Assembly (NCBI RefSeq): GCF_900100315.1
Contig: NZ_FNFF01000001.1
Span: forward strand, 1,240,001 to 1,304,000
Length of the DNA stretch: 64,000 nucleotides
Direction: 5' to 3'
DNA from: Streptomyces indicus
GTDB taxonomy: Bacteria; Actinomycetota; Actinomycetes; Streptomycetales; Streptomycetaceae
Made by a program: the position numbers and the translations under genes. Positions 50,928-59,164 of this stretch are shown here, piece by piece (position 1 is the first letter of the stretch; each line of letters opens with the position of its first letter). Under the pieces are notes generated by a model. The model worked only from the letters and a program-made list of their open reading frames with translations, was not told the origin of the DNA and searched no databases.

Positions 50928-52916
50928 TCAGTCCGTGGGCTGGGCGTCGAGCGCGTTGCGCCACAGGGTGACGTCGATGGTGACGTAGTCGCTGGGATCG
51001 GATTGCGGAGAGCGTCCCTTGTACGTGACCAGCGCGATGTGGCCGGAGGAGGACCGGACGCAGATGCGGGAACCCTTGGTGATGCGGTCGAAGCCGATGC
51101 GGTCCGCGTACCGCGTCTCGTCGCGGCACGTCTGCAATGTCCCTTCCTGGGCATTGTTGAGCAGGATCAGCTTGTTGCCCGTGTACTCGCCCACCTCGAA
51201 GCCCCGGTCGCTGTCGGAGCCGGCGTACGCGAAGTCGGACTTGTCCTCGTCCAGGTTCTGCGGCTTGAGCTGGTCGTCGGAGAAGTACAGCTCGTATCCG
51301 AAGGGAACCTCGATGTCCTTGTAGTCCACGGGCTGCGGATCCGGCACAGCCTTGCCCCCGCCCTCCGGACTCTCGCCGGGGCTCGCCTCGCCCGACGGCT
51401 CCTGGACCGCCGGGTCCTGGGAGCCGGGGTCCTGGGAGCCGGGGTCCTGGGCCGGCTCGTTGCGTCCGTCGTCGGCCTGCTGCTCCTGCTTGCCCTTGCT
51501 GCCGTCGTCCTTGAGCAGCGCATACGACCCGGCGGCGCCGCCCGCCCCGAAGACGAGGGCCGCGATCGTCACCGCCAGCAGCGTCCGGCTCTTCCTGGGC
51601 GGCCGCGACGCCTGCGCCCCTGCGGCGGGGCTGTGCCCGTACGACACCGCCGACTGCTGCAACGGAGCTGTGCCACCGGGCGGCGTACCCCCCTGCGTCA
51701 CGGGCGCCGGCTGCTGCAGAGCCGCCGTGTCGTACGGGGACGGCCCGAAGCCGGGCGGCGGGGTGGCCGGGCCCTGGGCCTGGGTCGCCGGGGCGGTCGG
51801 CGGGTGGGTCGCGGGTGCGGTGCCCTGGGGCGGCGTCGGCGCCGCGGCCGGCAGGCCCGCGGTCGGCAGCGGCGGAGCGGGCACGGCGTCCTGCGGCGCG
51901 GAAGCGGGAACGGGCGGCTGCGCGGGCTGCTGCACGGGGGCGGGCGGCGCCGCGGGCGGCTGCGGAGCCGCGGCCTGCGGCTCGGGCGGCGGGGTCTGCG
52001 CGGGCGCGGGCGCGGCGGCGCGCTGGGTGATGTCGGCCGCGACCGCCGTCGGCAGCCAGTCCTCGGGCCGGCGCAGCACGGTCTCCGCGTTGGCCGCCTG
52101 GCACAGCGCGATGACCTCCATCACGGAGGGCCGGGCCTCGGGGTCCTTGGCCAGGCAGCGGGTCACCAACTCCCGCAGGGCCTCGGGCAGTCCGGTGAGA
52201 TCCGGCTCCTCGTGCACGATGCGGTAGAGGACGCCGTGCGAGGTGCCCTCGCCGAAGGCGGGCTTGCCGATCGCGGCGTACGCGGCGACCTGGCCGAGCG
52301 CGAACACGTCCGTGGCCGGGGTGCACGGCCGGCCCGCGGCCTGCTCGGGCGCCATGAACGAGGGCGTGCCGATGGTGACCCCGCTGCCGGTGAGCGAGGT
52401 GGCGTCGGCGGCGCGGGCGATACCGAAATCGATGACGCGCGGACCGTCGGCGGCGAGCAGCACGTTCGACGGCTTGAGGTCGCGGTGCACGATGCCCGCG
52501 CCATGAATGACATGGAGTGCCTCGGCGATGCCGGCGACGAGCAGCAGCACCGTCTCGACCGGGAGCTTGCCGTGCTCCACGACGGCGGCGGACAGCGCGG
52601 GTCCCGGCACGTAGGCGGTGGCGAGCCAGGGGTTGTGCCCGTCGGCGTCGCTGTCGATCACGGGCGCGGTGTACAGACCCTGCACACGCTGGGCGGACTG
52701 CACCTCCTGGCGGAAGCGCCGGCGGAACTCCGCGTCCTCGCTCAGCTCGGGCCGGATCACCTTGATCGCGACCGGCCGGCCGCCCGGCGTATAGGAGAGA
52801 TAGACCTTGCCCATGCCGCCGGACCCGAGTTTGGCGCTGAGCCGGTAGCCCGCGACGGCCTTCGGGTCGTCGTCCTCCAGCGGCTTGAACACGCCTTCGC
52901 CTTCGTGCTTGTGCAT
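50928..52916 (-). CDS. Membrane Ser/Thr protein kinase (PknB-like) with external domain
   Basis: 662 aa from ATG 52916. Kinase domain, residues 24-275: Gly loop LGSGGMGKVY, ATP Lys52 in VAIKVI, catalytic Asp146 in HRDLKPSN, DFG 163-165, APE at 189-191. A linker of about 150 residues, very rich in Pro, Ala and Gln, is followed by one transmembrane helix (445-468) and an external domain of about 190 residues with two Cys (LQTCRDETR, RICVRSS) and no PASTA repeats. It should link an outside signal to Ser/Thr phosphorylation. Its stop lies 118 bp after the DUF5955-like gene start. Confidence 0.94.
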   Translation of the reverse strand: MHKHEGEGVFKPLEDDDPKAVAGYRLSAKLGSGGMGKVYLSYTPGGRPVAIKVIRPELSEDAEFRRRFRQEVQSAQRVQGLYTAPVIDSDADGHNPWLATAYVPGPALSAAVVEHGKLPVETVLLLVAGIAEALHVIHGAGIVHRDLKPSNVLLAADGPRVIDFGIARAADATSLTGSGVTIGTPSFMAPEQAAGRPCTPATDVFALGQVAAYAAIGKPAFGEGTSHGVLYRIVHEEPDLTGLPEALRELVTRCLAKDPEARPSVMEVIALCQAANAETVLRRPEDWLPTAVAADITQRAAAPAPAQTPPPEPQAAAPQPPAAPPAPVQQPAQPPVPASAPQDAVPAPPLPTAGLPAAAPTPPQGTAPATHPPTAPATQAQGPATPPPGFGPSPYDTAALQQPAPVTQGGTPPGGTAPLQQSAVSYGHSPAAGAQASRPPRKSRTLLAVTIAALVFGAGGAAGSYALLKDDGSKGKQEQQADDGRNEPAQDPGSQDPGSQDPAVQEPSGEASPGESPEGGGKAVPDPQPVDYKDIEVPFGYELYFSDDQLKPQNLDEDKSDFAYAGSDSDRGFEVGEYTGNKLILLNNAQEGTLQTCRDETRYADRIGFDRITKGSRICVRSSSGHIALVTYKGRSPQSDPSDYVTIDVTLWRNALDAQPTD

Positions 52917-53011
52917 CAATTCCCGTTCCCCACCGTGCACTTGACCCACCCGAGACGTCGGGAACCTTATCGGAACCGGCCGTCGCAGGGGCCATGCTGT
53001 ATGCCTTTGGT

Positions 53012-53620
53012 ATGGCACATACACGTAACAACGCCCCGGTCGCGGGCCTGCTGCTCGCGGCGGGCGGCGGACGGCGCCTGGGCGGCCGCCCGAAGGCCCT
53101 GCTCACCCACCGCGGCCGGCCCCTGGTGGAGCACGCGGTGGGCGTGCTGCGGGCGGGCGGCGTGGAGCGGGTGCACGTGGTGCTCGGCGCGCAGGCCGAC
53201 GACGTACGGGAGCGGGCCTCGCTGCCCGGCTGTGTGCTCGTCGACAACCCGGACTGGGCGGACGGGATGGGTTCTTCGCTGCGGGCGGGGCTCGCCTCAC
53301 TCGTGCGGACGGACGCGCGGGCGGTGCTCGTCTGCCTGGTGGACCAGCCGGGGATCGGCCCGGAGGCGGTGGCACGGGTGCTCGCCGGGTATCGCGACGG
53401 GACCTCGTTGGTGACAGCGACGTACGACGGGGTACGCGGACATCCCACGCTCTTCGGACGGGAGCACTGGGCGGGCATCACCCGCAGTGCGACCGGCGAC
53501 CGAGGGGCGCGGGCCTATCTCAAGGAGCACGCGGACGGGATCACGCCGGTCGAGTGCGGGGACGTGGCGCAGCCGTACGACATCGACACCGAGGCGGATC
53601 TGGCGCACCTTGAGCCATAG
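53012..53620 (+). CDS. MocA/CoxI-like molybdenum-cofactor nucleotidyltransferase
   Basis: 202 aa from ATG 53012; ATG 52994 would add six residues and neither start has a good ribosome site. MobA-like Rossmann fold: GLLLAAGGGRRLGGRPKAL (nucleotide loop and Lys), LVCLVDQPGI (metal Asp), VTATYDGVRGHPTLF (GHP motif), and RGARAYLKEHADG. This subgroup transfers CMP to molybdopterin for xanthine-dehydrogenase-type enzymes. Xanthine dehydrogenase feeds purines toward allantoin, which fits the nearby allantoin genes and malate synthase. Confidence 0.85.
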   Translation: MAHTRNNAPVAGLLLAAGGGRRLGGRPKALLTHRGRPLVEHAVGVLRAGGVERVHVVLGAQADDVRERASLPGCVLVDNPDWADGMGSSLRAGLASLVRTDARAVLVCLVDQPGIGPEAVARVLAGYRDGTSLVTATYDGVRGHPTLFGREHWAGITRSATGDRGARAYLKEHADGITPVECGDVAQPYDIDTEADLAHLEP

Positions 53621-53648
53621 GAGCCGCGGGGCGTGAACGTCCCGTGAC

Positions 53649-53667
53649 GGCGCTGGCACTCAGCGCC
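53649..53667. terminator. Hairpin after the nucleotidyltransferase gene
   Basis: GGCGCTG-GCACT-CAGCGCC, perfect 7-bp arms, 29 bp after the stop. A related dyad, CGGCACT-C-AGTGCCG (53804-53818), lies nearer the malate synthase start and may be part of its 5' UTR. Confidence 0.55.
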
Positions 53668-53696
53668 ATGGTCGCTCGACCCGGAGAATCTCGATA

Positions 53697-53736
53697 TCAA
53701 CAAACCATTGAACTTCCACCATGAGGAAACTACTAT
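53697..53736 (+). promoter_or_regulatory. Malate synthase promoter with AllR-type box in the spacer
   Basis: TTGAAC (53708-53713), a 17-bp spacer and TACTAT (53731-53736) form a strong promoter. The spacer contains TTCC-ACCATGA-GGAA (53714-53728), matching the two boxes near allR. Just upstream, TCAACAAACCATTGAA (53697-53712) matches the element at the allantoin promoter in 14 of 16 positions. Binding in the spacer would block RNA polymerase. The start would be about 110 nt before the ATG. Confidence 0.72.
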
Positions 53737-53852
53737 CCACTGGTCAGAAGCCCGCCCCGCACATCCGGCGGCCGGCGGCCCCTTGGACCCGAACAGGACC
53801 TGACGGCACTCAGTGCCGCGCACGGCTCCCCCGCTGAAGGAAGTGACAGCTC

Positions 53853-55478
53853 ATGTCCGCACCAGCGCCGTCCCCGCTGGCCATCGTCGACGCCGAGCCC
53901 CTGCCCCGGCAGGAAGAGGTCCTCACGGATGCGGCCCTCGCCTTTGTGGCCGAGCTGCACCGCCTGTTCACGCCCCGGCGTGACGAGCTCCTCGCCCGCC
54001 GCGCCGAGCGCCGCGCCGAGATCGCCCGCACCTCCACCCTCGACTTCCTGACCGAGACCGCGCACATCCGTGCCGACGACTCGTGGCGGGTGGCCCCCGC
54101 TCCGGCTGCGCTGAACGACCGCCGCGTCGAGATCACCGGCCCGACCGACCGCAAGATGACCATCAACGCGCTGAACTCGGGCGCCAAGGTCTGGCTCGCG
54201 GACTTCGAGGACGCCTCGGCCCCGACCTGGGAGAACGTGGTCCTCGGCCAGGTCAACCTGGTGGACGCCTACACCCGCAACATCGACTTCACCGACGCGA
54301 AGTCCGGCAAGTCGTACGCCCTGAAGCCGGCCGACCAGCTCGCCACCGTCGTGATGCGCCCGCGCGGCTGGCACCTCAACGAGCGCCACCTGGTGGACGA
54401 GTCGGGCAAGCCGGTCCCCGGCGCCCTGGTCGACTTCGGCCTGTACTTCTTCCACAACGCCAAGCGCCTCATCGAGCTCGGCAAGGGACCGTACTTCTAC
54501 CTGCCGAAGACCGAGTCGCACCTCGAGGCCCGGCTCTGGAACGAGATCTTCGTCTTCGCCCAGGACTACGTCGGCATCCCGCAGGGCACCGTCCGCGCCA
54601 CCGTCCTCATCGAGACGATCACGGCCGCGTACGAGATGGAGGAGATCCTCTACGAGCTGCGCGACCACGCCGCCGGCCTGAACGCGGGCCGCTGGGACTA
54701 CCTGTTCTCCATCGTCAAGAACTTCCGTGACGGCGGCGAGAAGTTCGTCCTGCCGGACCGCAACGCGGTGACGATGACCGCGCCGTTCATGCGCGCGTAC
54801 ACCGAGCTCCTCGTCCGTACGTGCCACAAGCGCGGCGCGCACGCGATCGGCGGCATGGCGGCCTTCATCCCCTCGCGCCGCGACGCCGAGGTCAACAAGG
54901 TCGCGTTCGAGAAGGTCCGCGCCGACAAGGACCGCGAGGCCGGCGACGGCTTCGACGGTTCCTGGGTCGCGCACCCCGACCTGGTGCCGATCGCCATGGA
55001 GTCCTTCGACAAGGTCCTCGGCGAGAAGCCGAACCAGAAGGACCGGCTGCGCGAGGACGTCGCGGTGGCGCCGGGCGACCTGATCGCCATCGACTCCCTT
55101 GACGCGCGTCCCACGTACGCGGGTCTGCAGAACGCCGTCCAGGTCGGCATCCGCTACATCGAGGCCTGGCTGCGCGGCCTGGGCGCCGTCGCCATCTTCA
55201 ACCTGATGGAGGACGCGGCCACCGCCGAGATCTCGCGCTCGCAGATCTGGCAGTGGATCAACGCCGGTGTGGTCTTCGAGAACGGCAAGACCGCCACGGC
55301 CGAGCTGGCTCGCGAGGTCGCGGCCGAGGAGCTGGCGAACATCAAGGCCGAGATCGGCGAGGAGGCCTTCGCGGCCGGCCACTGGCAGCAGGCGCACGAC
55401 CTGCTGCTCCAGGTCTCGCTGGACGCGGACTACGCGGACTTCCTGACGCTGCCGGCGTACGAGCAGCTCAAGGGCTGA
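53853..55478 (+). CDS. aceB: Malate synthase A
   Basis: 541 aa with GAAGGAAG about 8 nt upstream of ATG 53853. Condenses glyoxylate with acetyl-CoA to malate in the cytosol. The family signature [16 protein letters not shown] is intact, as are [39 protein letters not shown] (active-site Glu), and [13 protein letters not shown]. Length is right for the A form. No isocitrate lyase is next to it; with the AllR-type promoter it serves glyoxylate from allantoin breakdown. A strong terminator follows. Confidence 0.97.
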   Translation: MSAPAPSPLAIVDAEPLPRQEEVLTDAALAFVAELHRLFTPRRDELLARRAERRAEIARTSTLDFLTETAHIRADDSWRVAPAPAALNDRRVEITGPTDRKMTINALNSGAKVWLADFEDASAPTWENVVLGQVNLVDAYTRNIDFTDAKSGKSYALKPADQLATVVMRPRGWHLNERHLVDESGKPVPGALVDFGLYFFHNAKRLIELGKGPYFYLPKTESHLEARLWNEIFVFAQDYVGIPQGTVRATVLIETITAAYEMEEILYELRDHAAGLNAGRWDYLFSIVKNFRDGGEKFVLPDRNAVTMTAPFMRAYTELLVRTCHKRGAHAIGGMAAFIPSRRDAEVNKVAFEKVRADKDREAGDGFDGSWVAHPDLVPIAMESFDKVLGEKPNQKDRLREDVAVAPGDLIAIDSLDARPTYAGLQNAVQVGIRYIEAWLRGLGAVAIFNLMEDAATAEISRSQIWQWINAGVVFENGKTATAELAREVAAEELANIKAEIGEEAFAAGHWQQAHDLLLQVSLDADYADFLTLPAYEQLKG

Positions 55479-55495
55479 GCCGCACCGCTTCCGTG

Positions 55496-55535
55496 CGCTT
55501 GGCCCCGGGTTCCGCCCGGGGCCAAGCGGCGTTTT
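55496..55535 (+). terminator. Intrinsic terminator after malate synthase
   Basis: CGCTTGGCCCCGGG and CCCGGGGCCAAGCG form 14 perfect pairs with loop TTCCG, followed a few bases on by TTTT. One of the clearest terminators in the window. Confidence 0.9.
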
Positions 55536-55582
55536 CGGCTGTCCCGCCGTCAGTCCCGCATCCGCGCTTCGCGCGGATCTCC

Positions 55583-56506
55583 TCAATCGCCGGAGGGGCT
55601 GAATGCGGACCAGTCCCGCTCGGCCGCCGGCTTGCCGTGCAGGTTCGGGACCTGCTTGAGCCAGGCCGGGCGGCCCGCCTGGGTGTGTGCGGCCCGGCGG
55701 GCGTCCGCCGCCGCCAGCTCGTCCCGCGAGGGGAAGTCGGTCGGCAGCCAGGACGCCGAACTCCTCGCGCGCGCAAGGAGATACGTGACGTACGCGTCCC
55801 GTACGGCGTCGGGCGACGCGAAGCCGGGCTCCTCGGCCAGCCAGGCATCGGGGATCAGCGCGACGACCTCCCGCAGCAGCTCCTCCGTCACCTTCGGCGC
55901 GAGCTCCGCGTCGGCCGCGCGGGTGTCCGGGCCGTAGCCGCCCAGCGCGTGGTGCCTGAAGTCGTACGCCTTGTCGGGCGCCGCCCCCTCCCAGCGGTGG
56001 TGGAAGACGAGCGCCGCTCCGTGGTCGATCAGCCACAGCTTCGGCGGTGCGGTGCCGAAGGTCGGCCACACCATCAGGTTCGAACTGTGCACCGTGCGGT
56101 CCACGTTGACCGTCAGGGCGTCCAGCCACACGATCCGCCCGGCCTCCAGCGGACCGACCTCGAACGAGGCCGCGACCTCCGGCGTGAAGTCGACCGCGCC
56201 CGGCAGGAAGTCCATGCCGAGGTTGAGCCCGGGGCTGGCCTTCAGGAGGTCCTGCACCTCCTGATGCGGCTCGTCCGCCCCGAGCGCCGGGTCGAAGTGC
56301 GCGAGCACCAGCTCCGGGAAGCGCAACCCGAGCCGCCGCGCCAGCTCCCCCACCAGGATCTCGGCGACGAGCGCCTTCACGCCTTGGGCCGCCCCGGTGA
56401 ACTTGAGGACGTACGTCCCGAGGTCGTCCGCCTCGACGACCCCGGGCACGGAGCCTCCGGTGCGCAGCGGATTGAGGTAGCGGGTGGCGGTGACTTCTCG
56501 GAGCAC
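55583..56506 (-). CDS. HipA-like kinase-fold protein
   Basis: 307 aa from GTG 56506 (VLREVTATRYLNPLRTGGS); an ATG at 56563 is also in frame. It resembles the HipA_2 domain: nucleotide-binding YVLKFTGAAQGVKALVAEI, catalytic-loop-like WLDALTVNVDRTVHSSNLMV, and metal-binding LWLIDHGAALVFHH. It lacks the N-terminal HipA subdomain and any HipB-like antitoxin partner gene next to it. Possible protein or small-molecule kinase; toxicity cannot be judged from sequence. Confidence 0.82.
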   Translation of the reverse strand: MLREVTATRYLNPLRTGGSVPGVVEADDLGTYVLKFTGAAQGVKALVAEILVGELARRLGLRFPELVLAHFDPALGADEPHQEVQDLLKASPGLNLGMDFLPGAVDFTPEVAASFEVGPLEAGRIVWLDALTVNVDRTVHSSNLMVWPTFGTAPPKLWLIDHGAALVFHHRWEGAAPDKAYDFRHHALGGYGPDTRAADAELAPKVTEELLREVVALIPDAWLAEEPGFASPDAVRDAYVTYLLARARSSASWLPTDFPSRDELAAADARRAAHTQAGRPAWLKQVPNLHGKPAAERDWSAFSPSGD

Positions 56507-56531
56507 CCGGCCACTGTAACCGCGGGCGATC

Positions 56532-57179
56532 TCAGCGGCCGAGCGCTTTTGCCAGCGGTCCATCCCCTGTGACCTGGACGTTCCCGCCGCGCACCGCGTC
56601 GGCGACGCTCAGCTCGCCGCGCGCGAGCGCGTCCCCCGCGGCCGCGTCGAGGGTGAGCCGTACGTCCGGTGCGTCCGGGCCCGGCCACGGCCCTTCGCCG
56701 TACACCGGCTCCCCCGCGTCGACCCGTACATGGAACTGCCCTTCGTCGAGCCGGACTTCCACGGTGCCCGGCTCCCCGAGCGCCGACAGCCCGCGCAGCA
56801 GGGGCAGGGCCAGCCAGTGGGCGCGCACGGCGTCGGTGGGGCGGCGCTCGCCGAGCTCCGCGGCGCCCCACTCGCCCAGGGCTTGCAGGACCGGGAGCAC
56901 CTCCCGGCCCCGGGAGGTGAGTTCGTAGACGTACGCGGACGAGGGGGCGGGCAGCTTGCGGCGCAGGGTGACGCCGGACTGCTCAAGGTCCTTCAGGCGC
57001 GTGGCCAGCATGTCCGTGCTGACCCCCGGCAGGTCGGCGTGCAGATCGGTGTAGCGGCGCGGGCCCGCCAGGAGTTCGCGGACGATCAGGAGCGCCCAGC
57101 GGTCCCCGACGACGTCGAGGGAACGGGCGACGGCGCAGTACTGGTCATAGCTTCTCCGGCGTGACGAAGGCCTGCTCAT
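56532..57179 (-). CDS. HxlR-family regulator fused to an SCP2-like domain
   Basis: 215 aa from ATG 57179 (MSRPSSRRRSYDQYCAVARS); ATG 57191 adds four residues. The winged helix is HxlR type (LDVVGDRWALLIVRELLAGP, LPGVSTDMLATRLKDLEQSG, YVYELTSRGREVLPVLQALG). The C-terminal 80 residues look like an SCP2 sterol-carrier-like ligand domain (EGQFHVRVDAGEPVYG, VRLTLDAAAGDALARGELSV). Cys15 in QYCAVAR is at the usual HxlR redox or ligand position. It lies divergent to alaA with paired dyads between. Confidence 0.88.
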   Translation of the reverse strand: MSRPSSRRRSYDQYCAVARSLDVVGDRWALLIVRELLAGPRRYTDLHADLPGVSTDMLATRLKDLEQSGVTLRRKLPAPSSAYVYELTSRGREVLPVLQALGEWGAAELGERRPTDAVRAHWLALPLLRGLSALGEPGTVEVRLDEGQFHVRVDAGEPVYGEGPWPGPDAPDVRLTLDAAAGDALARGELSVADAVRGGNVQVTGDGPLAKALGR

Positions 57180-57201
57180 GTGTCTCAGCATACGTAAGTT
57201 G

Positions 57202-57235
57202 TTGGACTTTCCAAGCGGGAACTTGGTAAAACCAA
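57202..57235. promoter_or_regulatory. Paired TTGG-N5-CCAA operators between hxlR-type gene and alaA
   Basis: TTGG-ACTTT-CCAA (57202-57214, arms extend to TTGGA/TCCAA) and TTGG-TAAAA-CCAA (57223-57235, within perfect ACTTGGT-AAA-ACCAAGT). Centres are 21 bp apart, two helical turns, so two dimers would bind the same face. Located 23 bp upstream of the regulator start and about 30 bp upstream of alaA. Confidence 0.7.
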
Positions 57236-57263
57236 GTAACCCTTGAGTCCCTGGAGGCACGCG

Positions 57264-58472
57264 ATGGAGTTCCGGCAGTCGAGCAAGCTGAGCGAGGTCT
57301 GTTACGAGATCCGCGGCCCGGTCATCGAGCAGGCCAACGCGCTCGAGGAGGCGGGCCACAGCGTGCTGCGCCTGAACACCGGCAATCCCGCGCTCTTCGG
57401 GTTCGAGGCCCCCGAGGAGATCGTCCAGGACATGATCCGGATGCTCCCGCAGGCCCACGGCTACACCGACTCGCGCGGCATCCTGTCGGCCCGGCGCGCG
57501 GTGGCCCAGCGCTACCAGACCCTGGGCCTCGACGTGGACGTCGACGACGTCTACCTGGGCAACGGCGTCTCCGAGCTGGTGTCGATGGCCGTACAGGCGC
57601 TGGTCGAGGACGGGGACGAAATCCTCATCCCCGCCCCGGACTTCCCGCTCTGGACCGCCGTCACCACACTCTCCGGCGGCAAGGCGGTGCACTACCTCTG
57701 CGACGAGCAGGCGGACTGGAACCCGGACCTCGCGGACATCGAGTCGAAGATCACCGACCGCACCAAGGCCCTGGTGATCATCAACCCCAACAACCCCACG
57801 GGCGCGGTCTACCCGAAGGAGATCGTCGAGGGGATGCTCGACCTCGCCCGGCGGCACAGCCTGATGGTGCTGGCCGACGAGATCTACGACCAGATCCTGT
57901 ACGACGACGCCGTCCACCACTCGGCCGCCGCCCTCGCCCCCGACCTGGTCGTCCTCACCTTCTGCGGGCTCTCCAAGACGTACCGCGTGGCGGGCTTCCG
58001 CTCCGGGTGGCTGGTGGTCACCGGCCCGAAGCAGCACGCGAAGGACTACTTGGAGGGCCTGACCATGCTGGCCTCCATGCGCCTGTGCCCCAACGCGCCC
58101 GCCCAGTACGCCATCCAGGCCGCGCTCGGCGGCCGGCAGTCCATCCACGAACTGACCGCGCCCGGCGGGCGGCTGCGCGAGCAGCGCGACGTGGCCTGGG
58201 AGCGGCTGAACGAGATCCCGGGCGTGAGCTGCGTGAAGCCCAAGGGGTCCCTGTACGCCTTCCCGCGGCTCGACCCCAAGGTGCACAAGATCGTCGACGA
58301 CGAGAAGTTCGTCCTCGACCTGCTCCTGCGCGAGAAGATCCAGGTGGTGCAGGGCACGGGCTTCAACTGGCCGCGCCCCGACCACTTCCGCATCCTCACC
58401 CTCCCCTACGCTGACGATCTCGACGCCGCGATCAGCCGGATCGGGCGGTTCCTGAGCGGATACCGGCAGTGA
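57264..58472 (+). CDS. alaA: Glutamate-pyruvate aminotransferase (AlaA-like)
   Basis: 402 aa from ATG 57264 with GGAGG 7 nt upstream. Class I PLP aminotransferase closely resembling AlaA: VCYEIRGPVIEQANALEEAG, LNTGNPALFGFEAP, YLGNGVSELVSMAVQAL, IINPNNPTGAVY, PLP Lys238 in CGLSKTYRVAGFRSGW, and the C-terminal FNWPRPDHFRILTLP (substrate carboxylate Arg). It makes alanine and 2-oxoglutarate. It overlaps the next gene by GTGA and is divergent from the HxlR-type regulator. Confidence 0.95.
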   Translation: MEFRQSSKLSEVCYEIRGPVIEQANALEEAGHSVLRLNTGNPALFGFEAPEEIVQDMIRMLPQAHGYTDSRGILSARRAVAQRYQTLGLDVDVDDVYLGNGVSELVSMAVQALVEDGDEILIPAPDFPLWTAVTTLSGGKAVHYLCDEQADWNPDLADIESKITDRTKALVIINPNNPTGAVYPKEIVEGMLDLARRHSLMVLADEIYDQILYDDAVHHSAAALAPDLVVLTFCGLSKTYRVAGFRSGWLVVTGPKQHAKDYLEGLTMLASMRLCPNAPAQYAIQAALGGRQSIHELTAPGGRLREQRDVAWERLNEIPGVSCVKPKGSLYAFPRLDPKVHKIVDDEKFVLDLLLREKIQVVQGTGFNWPRPDHFRILTLPYADDLDAAISRIGRFLSGYRQ

Positions 58473-59164
58473 ACTCCGTACCGGCAGAGGACTTCTGCAC
58501 CACCAGCACCACCAGCACCACCAGCACCAGCTGCTCCACCTGCGCCTTCCCCAGTTATACGCAGTTCGCCTCGCCCGGCCTGGTACAGGCGATCGTGTCC
58601 GGGGAGCTCGACGCGCGACTCGATCCGGCGTGGCGGGACTCGGGCGCGGCCGACGCCGAGGACTACGCGCGGTGGTGCGGGCACCTGTGCGGGGCCACCT
58701 GCCTGCGCATGGCGCTCGGCCCGGCGGCCCCCTCGCTCTTCGAACTGCGGGACGGCGCAGTCAAGTTCGGCGCGTACACCGTGGACGCCGAGGGCGCGAT
58801 CCGCGGAATGATCTACGCGCCCGCGGTGGATTTCGTACGGGAGGTGTACGGGGTCGAGGCCGAGGTGCACCGGTCACTCACCGTCCCGGAGCTCGGCGGG
58901 CTGCTCGACGCGGGCCGGGTCGTGATCGCCTCCGTGCACTTCGCGATCCGGCGGGCCCCCGAGCCACCGCCGCGCCGTGGCGGGCACTTGGTGCTCGTCA
59001 CGGGACGGACGGCGGACGGCGGCGGCTTCCACTTCCACAACCCGTCGGGGACGGACGCGGCCACGCGGACGGCGGAGCTGCCGGTGGAGGTGTTCGAGCC
59101 GTACTTCGCTGGGCGGGGGATGTCGCTGGTGCCCTCGGGGGCGACGGTGGCTAGGAGCGTCTGA
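58469..59164 (+). CDS. C39-like cysteine peptidase family protein
   Basis: 231 aa from GTG 58469, overlapping the alaA stop (GTGA). A Thr/Ser low-complexity stretch (CTTSTTSTTSTSCS, from an ACCACCAGC repeat) is followed by a papain-like core: Cys in CGHLCGATCLRMA, His in RGGHLVLVTG and Asn/Asp in FHFHNPSGT. There is no secretion signal. Relatives act in peptide maturation or remain uncharacterised. Its stop abuts the convergent LysM gene with no gap. Confidence 0.82.
   Translation: MNSVPAEDFCTTSTTSTTSTSCSTCAFPSYTQFASPGLVQAIVSGELDARLDPAWRDSGAADAEDYARWCGHLCGATCLRMALGPAAPSLFELRDGAVKFGAYTVDAEGAIRGMIYAPAVDFVREVYGVEAEVHRSLTVPELGGLLDAGRVVIASVHFAIRRAPEPPPRRGGHLVLVTGRTADGGGFHFHNPSGTDAATRTAELPVEVFEPYFAGRGMSLVPSGATVARSV

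Noticed and set aside
50776..53481. 901-codon minus-strand frame
   Set aside because: Shadow of the Ser/Thr kinase in another frame; the kinase frame holds all motifs.
55583..56506. HipBA toxin-antitoxin module
   Set aside because: No small HTH antitoxin gene is adjacent, and the neighbouring regulator is HxlR type on its own transcript.
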